The translations under genes and the position numbers were made by a program. A stretch of DNA of 6,515 bases from JBFLVQ01 sp040758525 (GTDB lineage: Bacteria > Acidobacteriota > Blastocatellia > Chloracidobacteriales > JADJPF01): positions 1 through 6,515 of the forward strand of contig JBFLVQ010000552.1 in the NCBI GenBank assembly GCA_040758525.1, in the 5' to 3' direction. The notes below the pieces were generated by a model. The model had not been told where the DNA came from and searched no databases. It was given only the letters and a program-made list of their open reading frames with translations. Position 1 is the first letter of the stretch, and every line of letters begins with the position of its first letter. Of this stretch, positions 1 to 5,000 are shown in pieces.

Positions 1-881
1 CAATGGGGGTGTTTGTCAGAGAGATGGCCTTGCTCTATGAAGTGTATGTAAGAGGAGCAGAGTCACCGCTGCCACCGCTGCCAATTCAGTATGCTGATTT
101 TGCCGTATGGCAACGTGAATGGCTGCAAGGTGAAGTGTTGGAACCCCTATTAGGATATTGGCGAGGGCGACTTGGTGGAGAGTTACCTGTCTTGAAATTA
201 CCTAATGATCGACCACGTTTAGCAGTACAGAGTTATCGAGGTGGACGTCAGATGTTCCAATTGTCTCAGGAGCTATCAGGACAATTGAGGAATCTGAGTA
301 ATAAAGAGAATGCAACGCTCTTTATGACATTACTCACTGTTTTCCAAATACTACTTTATCGATATAGCGGACAAGATGAGATCCTGGTTGGTACAAATGT
401 AGCTAATCGCAATCACAAAGAGATCGAGAACGTAATAGGGTTTTTTGTAAATACACTTGTATTGCGAGGTAATATATCGGGTAATCCGACTTTCCGTGAG
501 CTGTTAAGCCGTGTACGAGTGTTAACATTAGAGGCATTTGCACACCTTGATGTGCCATTTGAACAGCTTGTCGAAGCTTTACATCCAGAGCGGCGTTCCA
601 ATCACACCCCACTCTTTCAGGTAATGTTTACATTGCAGACTGCTTCATCCTCTTCACTAAAACTTTTGGGGTTGACGCTTAATCCAGTGGATATTGAAGA
701 AGAGACTTCACCATTCGATTTAACTATGTCAATTATCGATTCAACACCTGGTCCGATTATTGGAGCGTTACGTTACAATGCCGATATTTTTGAGCTTACT
801 ACTATTAAACGTATGTTAAGCCATTATGAGACTTTGTTAGAAAGTGTTGTTATAGCGCCAGACACACGAATAGACATTTTA
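1..881 (+). other. Domain: LCL-type condensation domain (N-terminal third outside the window)
   Basis: Residues 1-293 of protein 1 form the C-terminal two-thirds of a peptide-bond-forming C domain. Visible family motifs are QYADFAVWQREWLQGE (29-44), LPNDRP (66-71), the VGTNVANRN segment (129-137), IGFFVNTLVLR (145-155) and VPFEQLVEAL (184-193), ending in DILEMLSEAER (291-301). These agree with LCL domains, which join an upstream L-residue to a downstream L-residue. The catalytic HHxxxDG should lie just before base 1, so its integrity cannot be checked here. SEAER is normally where the linker to an A domain begins; here it leads into the hydroxylase linker instead. By context this domain should supply the condensation activity for the A-T pair encoded by the next gene. 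Confidence 0.9.
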
Positions 882-1988
882 GAGATGCTTAGTGAAGCCG
901 AGAGGGTGGAGCAAGCGAAAAAGAGAGAAGAGCGCAGAGAGTCTAAAGTTAAAAAGCTGATGGGTATAAAACCCAAGCCTGTCACTGTATCGCAAGGTGA
1001 ATTGGTGAAGACGGGCTATTTGGATAGCGAAAAGAGATTGCCTTTAATAATACGACCACAGATAAATGGTCTTGATTTAGTGAGCTGGACTGCTGTTAAC
1101 AAGGAGTTTATAGAGAAAGAATTACTAAAGCACGGCGCAATACTTTTCCGTGGTTTTACCATTACCTCATTTGCTAGATTTGAGCAATTCGCAAAAGTAT
1201 TCTCACCACAGTTACTCGAATATGGTGAAAGATCTTCGCCTCGTACCAAACTTAGCGGGCAAGTCTATACCTCTACTACACATCCAGCCGATCAGCATAT
1301 TCTTATGCATAATGAACAGTCCTACACTCTTAATTGGCCGATGAAACTCTGGTTCTACTGTGTTCAACCGGCATTAACAGGCGGTAAAACACCGATTGCA
1401 GATAGCCGTAAAATACTCAGTCGTTTAGATACCAGGATTGTCGAGAAGTTTTTGCAAAAAGGAATAATGTATGTACGAAATTACGGGGATGGGTTGGGTT
1501 TGCCATGGCAAGAAGTATTTCAAACCAATGATAAGTTAGTAGTAGAGGAACATTGTCGAAATGCCTGTATTGAATTTGAATGGAAGGATCACAATCGTTT
1601 AAGAACTCGCCAAATTCGTCCTGCCATCAGAAAACATCCCAAAACAGGCGAAAACATCTGGTTCAATCATGCTGCCTTTTTCCATCTATCAAGCCTTGAG
1701 TCTACAGTCCGTCAATCAGTCTTAGCTATGGTAAACGAAGATGAGGTGCCATTTAACACCTTCTATGGTGATACAACACCATTAGAAGCAGACGTGTTGG
1801 AAGAGATAAATAATGCCTATCACCAAGAAAGTCAGGCCTTTGTTTGGGAGAAGGAAGATATATTGATGATAGACAATATGTTGGTGGCGCATGGACGTGA
1901 ACCATTTGTTGGCCCAAGACAAATTGTTGTGATAATGGCGGAACCATATAGCCAAATTGAGCCTAAAACAGAATACGTAACATTGTAA
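1..1988 (+). CDS. NRPS, C-terminal part: condensation domain fused to SyrP/TauD-like beta-hydroxylase (5' partial)
   Basis: This is the C-terminal end of a multidomain NRPS that joins amino acids held on carrier domains, with a built-in amino-acid hydroxylase. Residues are numbered from the ATG at 3. Residues 1-293 are an LCL-type condensation domain lacking its N-terminal third, residues 294-317 a charged linker, and residues 318-661 a complete Fe(II)/2-oxoglutarate dioxygenase of the SyrP family. The ATG at 3 is not the true start: the protein opens at MGVFVREM, which in this family directly follows the HHxxxDGWS motif, and the preceding bases 'ca' fit the end of a Ser codon (TCA). The gene therefore begins upstream. 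No A or T domain separates the C domain from the hydroxylase, so the amino acid must be supplied in trans, most simply by the next gene, 23 bp downstream and probably co-transcribed. Frame and domain calls are firm; the final metabolite is unknown. Confidence 0.95.
   Translation, partial: MGVFVREMALLYEVYVRGAESPLPPLPIQYADFAVWQREWLQGEVLEPLLGYWRGRLGGELPVLKLPNDRPRLAVQSYRGGRQMFQLSQELSGQLRNLSNKENATLFMTLLTVFQILLYRYSGQDEILVGTNVANRNHKEIENVIGFFVNTLVLRGNISGNPTFRELLSRVRVLTLEAFAHLDVPFEQLVEALHPERRSNHTPLFQVMFTLQTASSSSLKLLGLTLNPVDIEEETSPFDLTMSIIDSTPGPIIGALRYNADIFELTTIKRMLSHYETLLESVVIAPDTRIDILEMLSEAERVEQAKKREERRESKVKKLMGIKPKPVTVSQGELVKTGYLDSEKRLPLIIRPQINGLDLVSWTAVNKEFIEKELLKHGAILFRGFTITSFARFEQFAKVFSPQLLEYGERSSPRTKLSGQVYTSTTHPADQHILMHNEQSYTLNWPMKLWFYCVQPALTGGKTPIADSRKILSRLDTRIVEKFLQKGIMYVRNYGDGLGLPWQEVFQTNDKLVVEEHCRNACIEFEWKDHNRLRTRQIRPAIRKHPKTGENIWFNHAAFFHLSSLESTVRQSVLAMVNEDEVPFNTFYGDTTPLEADVLEEINNAYHQESQAFVWEKEDILMIDNMLVAHGREPFVGPRQIVVIMAEPYSQIEPKTEYVTL
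108..140 (+). repeat. Near-identical segment shared by the two canonical C domains (copy 1)
   Basis: These 33 bases encode WQREWLQGEVL and differ from 5735-5767 at only 4 positions, all synonymous third-base changes. They are a conserved part of paralogous LCL condensation domains rather than a mobile repeat. Confidence 0.7.
954..1988 (+). other. Domain: SyrP/TauD-like Fe(II)/2-oxoglutarate-dependent amino-acid beta-hydroxylase
   Basis: Residues 318-661 of protein 1 match in wording and length (about 340 residues) the SyrP-like hydroxylases that oxidise the beta-carbon of an amino acid tethered to an NRPS carrier domain. The iron-binding facial triad is visible: H436 and E438 in HNEQSY, and distal H630 in VAHGRE. 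R639 in GPRQ is the expected 2-oxoglutarate-binding arginine. Other family landmarks are ILFRGF (380-385), PADQHILMHNE (428-438), TPIADSRK (463-470), GIMYVRNYG (487-495), PWQEVFQTND (501-510), RTRQIRPA (534-541) and WFNHAAFFH (553-561). The Glu in the triad argues for hydroxylation; related halogenases such as SyrB2 have Ala there. Fusion at the C-terminus of an NRPS corresponds to the IbetaH subtype from siderophore pathways, reported to give L-threo products. The substrate is not readable from this domain by eye. Confidence 0.93.
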
Positions 1989-1994
1989 TAGTAG
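1986..1994 (+). other. Three tandem in-frame stop codons ending gene 1
   Basis: The hydroxylase frame ends TAA-TAG-TAG (1986-1988, 1989-1991, 1992-1994). The stops lie immediately before the ribosome binding site of the next gene. This would prevent read-through fusion of the hydroxylase to the following condensation-like domain, although chance is a sufficient explanation. Confidence 0.9.
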
Positions 1995-1997
1995 GTT

Positions 1998-2002
1998 AGG
2001 AG
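1998..2002 (+). promoter_or_regulatory. Ribosome binding site of the second NRPS gene
   Basis: AGGAG is followed by a 9-base spacer and the ATG at 2012. A stop in the same frame as gene 2 (TAG at 1997-1999) overlaps it, and no alternative ATG, GTG or TTG lies between that stop and 2012. The start is therefore fixed without homology. The whole gap between genes is 23 bases, too short for a promoter or terminator of its own, which supports co-transcription. Confidence 0.85.
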
Positions 2003-2011
2003 ACAAAGCAG

Positions 2012-5000
2012 ATGCAGCAACAGACTATTAATGGATTCCAGTTGTCGCCGCAACAACGACGACTCTGGTTGTTGCAACAATCTAGTCCGATATATTGTGT
2101 ACAGTATGCCATTGCTCTCACAGGCTGTCTTAATGCTGAGAATCTAAAGATGGCTTTGCAGCAGGCTATTAACAGACAAGATATTCTCCGCACCACTTTC
2201 CATCGTTTGCCAGGAATGGAATTACCTATTCAAGTTGTGGCTGAGAGTGGTCAGTTAGACTGGCGTGTTGTTGATCTCAGTAGAATTCTGGGTGAAAAAC
2301 AAACAGCTACAGTCAAGGAGCTTTTCTCGCCGGATACCGGCCTTTTGTCAACCTCTGACCAGATACTGCAACTGTGTGCCACTCTGCTTATTTTAGGCTC
2401 TGACAAGTATATTCTGTTCGTCTACCTACCATCTCTTTGTGTAGACAGCCATAGCGCGAAAAATCTAATTCAAGAGATCAGTTGCTGTTATGCTGCTTGT
2501 CTAACAGGCAATGAGCTTGTTGACAAGCCCATGCCATATATTCAATTCTCCGAATGGCAAAATGAGTTGTTAGAAGATGAAACAGCACAACAGGGTAGAG
2601 AGTATTGGAACAGACAATCTCCATTAACATCGTTGACATTGAAGCTTGCTTTTGAAAAGGATATTCTGGAGGAGAAACAATTTCAAACTAAGCGATTGAC
2701 GTTTGAGATAAATCCAGAACTGGTTGCCAGACTTGAACCAGTGGCAAAAAATTTTAATAGTTCTGTAGAAATATTATTGTTGTCGTGCTGGCAAGTACTG
2801 TTATGGCGTCTTACCGGGCAAGAAAATATTGTTATTGGCAGTGACTTTGATCCGCGAGATTATTATGAAGAGTTGGAAGGAGCATTAGGATTATTTACCA
2901 AGCGGCTGCCAATCCATTGCCGGTTAGACAATGATCTCTCCTTCGACGAAGTCTTGCGACAAGTCGATACGGCTGTGCGTGATGCTCAGGAGTGGCAAGA
3001 GTTTTTCGAGTTGCCAAGACGAGAGAATGGTACAGACAGTAATGGATTAGTTTTTTTTGCCGTCGGATTTGGTTTTGAGGAGCGACCTGTTGATTACTAC
3101 AATGCCGGAGTATCATTCTCATTATATGATCGCTATGCCTGTACGGAACACTTCAAAATAGACCTTTGTTGTGTAAAGATAGATTATTCCCTGATCACAG
3201 AATTCTACTATGACGCACGCCTCTTTCCAGAAGAAGAGATTGGGAGATTAGCAGGCCAGTTTCACAAGTTATTAGAAAGTGCCATTAATAATCCACAGGC
3301 TTATATTAGTGATTTAGCAGTATTAAATGATACTGAACGCGTACGCTTGTTGATTGATTTCAATCAAACTGCAGTAGACTATCCAAACCATTTCTGTTTG
3401 CATCAACTCTTTGAAGATCAAGTTGAAAAGACTCCAGACAACCTCGCCGTGGCGTTCAGAGAGCAAGAGTTGAGCTATCGTGAACTAAATAGTCGTGCCA
3501 ATCAATTGGCACATTTGTTGTGCGATGCGGGAGTTAGGCGGGAAACATTAGTTGGTGTCTGCCTTGAACGCTCTATCGAAATGGTGATCGGGTTAATAGC
3601 AATTCTCAAAACAGGCAGTGCATATGTTCCTTTGGATCCATCATACCCACGCGAGCGATTGGCCTTCATGTTGGCTGATACCAAAGTACCGCTATTATTA
3701 ACTAAACAGCGTTTTATTGACATTCTTCCTACTTCGACCGCTCAAGTGATCTGTCTTGATTCAGACTGGGAAATGGCCGCCGAGAAGTGTGAGTTTAATA
3801 TTAATACTGAGGTAACGACAGATAATCTCGCTTATGTAATCTATACCTCTGGATCAACTGGCAAACCGAAAGGAGTGATGATCTCTCATCAGGCGATCTG
3901 TAATCGTATGCTTTGGGCACAAGATGTATATCAACTCGGCGAAACAGATCGTGTATTACAAAGTGCCGCTTTTAACTTTGACTTTTCTGTTTGGGAGATC
4001 TTTGCGCCATTGTTAGTTGGCGCTGGACTGATTCTTGCACTACCAGAAGGGAGTGGGGATAATCGTTATCTCGTCGATTTGATCGCGCAAAGACAAGTTA
4101 GTATTGTGCATTTTGTTCCCTCAATGCTGCGCATGTTTTTAGAACAACCCGAACTAGAAAAATGCAATTCGTTAAGATATGTCTTTTCCGGAGGAGAACC
4201 GCTCTCTCTTGAGCTTCAGGAACGCTTCTTTAACCATCTTTCTGCTAAACTCTATAACCAGTATGGTCCTACCGAAGCTGCGGTTGATGTAACTTTTTGG
4301 GCTTGCCGACGAGATACCAATAGACGTAATGTACCGATTGGCCAACCCATTGCTAACACTCAGATCTACCTGCTTGATAATCACCTTGAACCAGTACCAG
4401 TTGGTGCTCCTGGCGAACTCTACATTAGTGGGACAGGACTGGCGCGCGGCTATTTTAATCGACCAGATCTGACAGCAGATAGTTTTATTGCTAACCCATT
4501 TGGTGAGCAAGCAGGGGCGCGTATGTATCGTAGTGGCGACTTCGCTCGTTATTTGCCGGATGGCAATATTGAGTATTTAGGTCGTGTAGATCATCAAGTG
4601 AAGGTGCGTGGTTATCGAATAGAACTTGGTGAAATCGAAGAATTATTGCGTAGCCATTTGTCAGTCGCAGATGTAGTTGTAATGGCAAGGGAGGATGAGC
4701 CAGCAGAGAAGCGATTGGTAGCTTATATTGTTGTCAAAAGCGGTAATAAACCGACCGTTACAGATTTACGTAACTATCTGAAGGATAAGTTACCAGACTA
4801 CATGGTACCATCTGCATTTGTAATATTAAATGTATTGCCCCTTTTGCCTAGTGGAAAAGTGGATCGGTCTATGCTGCCCGCGCCAATAAGTGAAAGACCA
4901 AATTTGGCACGAGCTTATGTTGTCCCACATACACCCACAGAGGAGATGCTTACTGATATCTGGTCGCAGGTTCTTGGTATAGAAAGAATTGGTATTCATG

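Noticed and set aside
3..5. ATG at base 3 as the true start of gene 1
   Set aside because: The protein begins in the middle of a condensation domain, just after the expected HHxxxDGWS motif. No ribosome binding site can be seen and the two bases before it fit the last Ser of that motif.
403..612. Minus-strand open frames within gene 1 (also 413-601, 1016-1249, 1753-1947, 1782-2006)
   Set aside because: All are short, lack recognisable domains, and lie opposite strongly conserved NRPS coding sequence.
1150..1344. Plus-strand 64-residue frame inside the hydroxylase
   Set aside because: It is an out-of-frame shadow of the dioxygenase core, with no ribosome binding site or family resemblance.
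954..1988. Fused dioxygenase as a halogenase or taurine dioxygenase
   Set aside because: Glu438 fills the acidic ligand position that halogenases lack. The overall wording (HNEQSY, PIADSRK, MYVRNYG, WFN) is SyrP-like and the domain is fused to an NRPS.
1832..2196. Minus-strand frames crossing the gene 1 / gene 2 junction
   Set aside because: They overlap the ends of both NRPS genes and show no domain; the gap itself is only 23 bases and is fully explained by stops and an SD.
3051..3058. Run of eight T as a slippage or frameshift site
   Set aside because: The main frame reads through as Val-Phe-Phe-Ala with conserved C-fold sequence on both sides, and there is no sign that a shifted product is used.
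2033..3331. First domain of protein 2 as a cyclization or epimerization domain
   Set aside because: There is no DxxxxD cyclization motif, no HHxxxD, and the position before an A domain does not fit an epimerase.
4172..4510. 112-residue minus-strand frame opposite the A domain
   Set aside because: It is the longest antisense frame, but it lies opposite the conserved A4-A7 region and its translation resembles no family I know.
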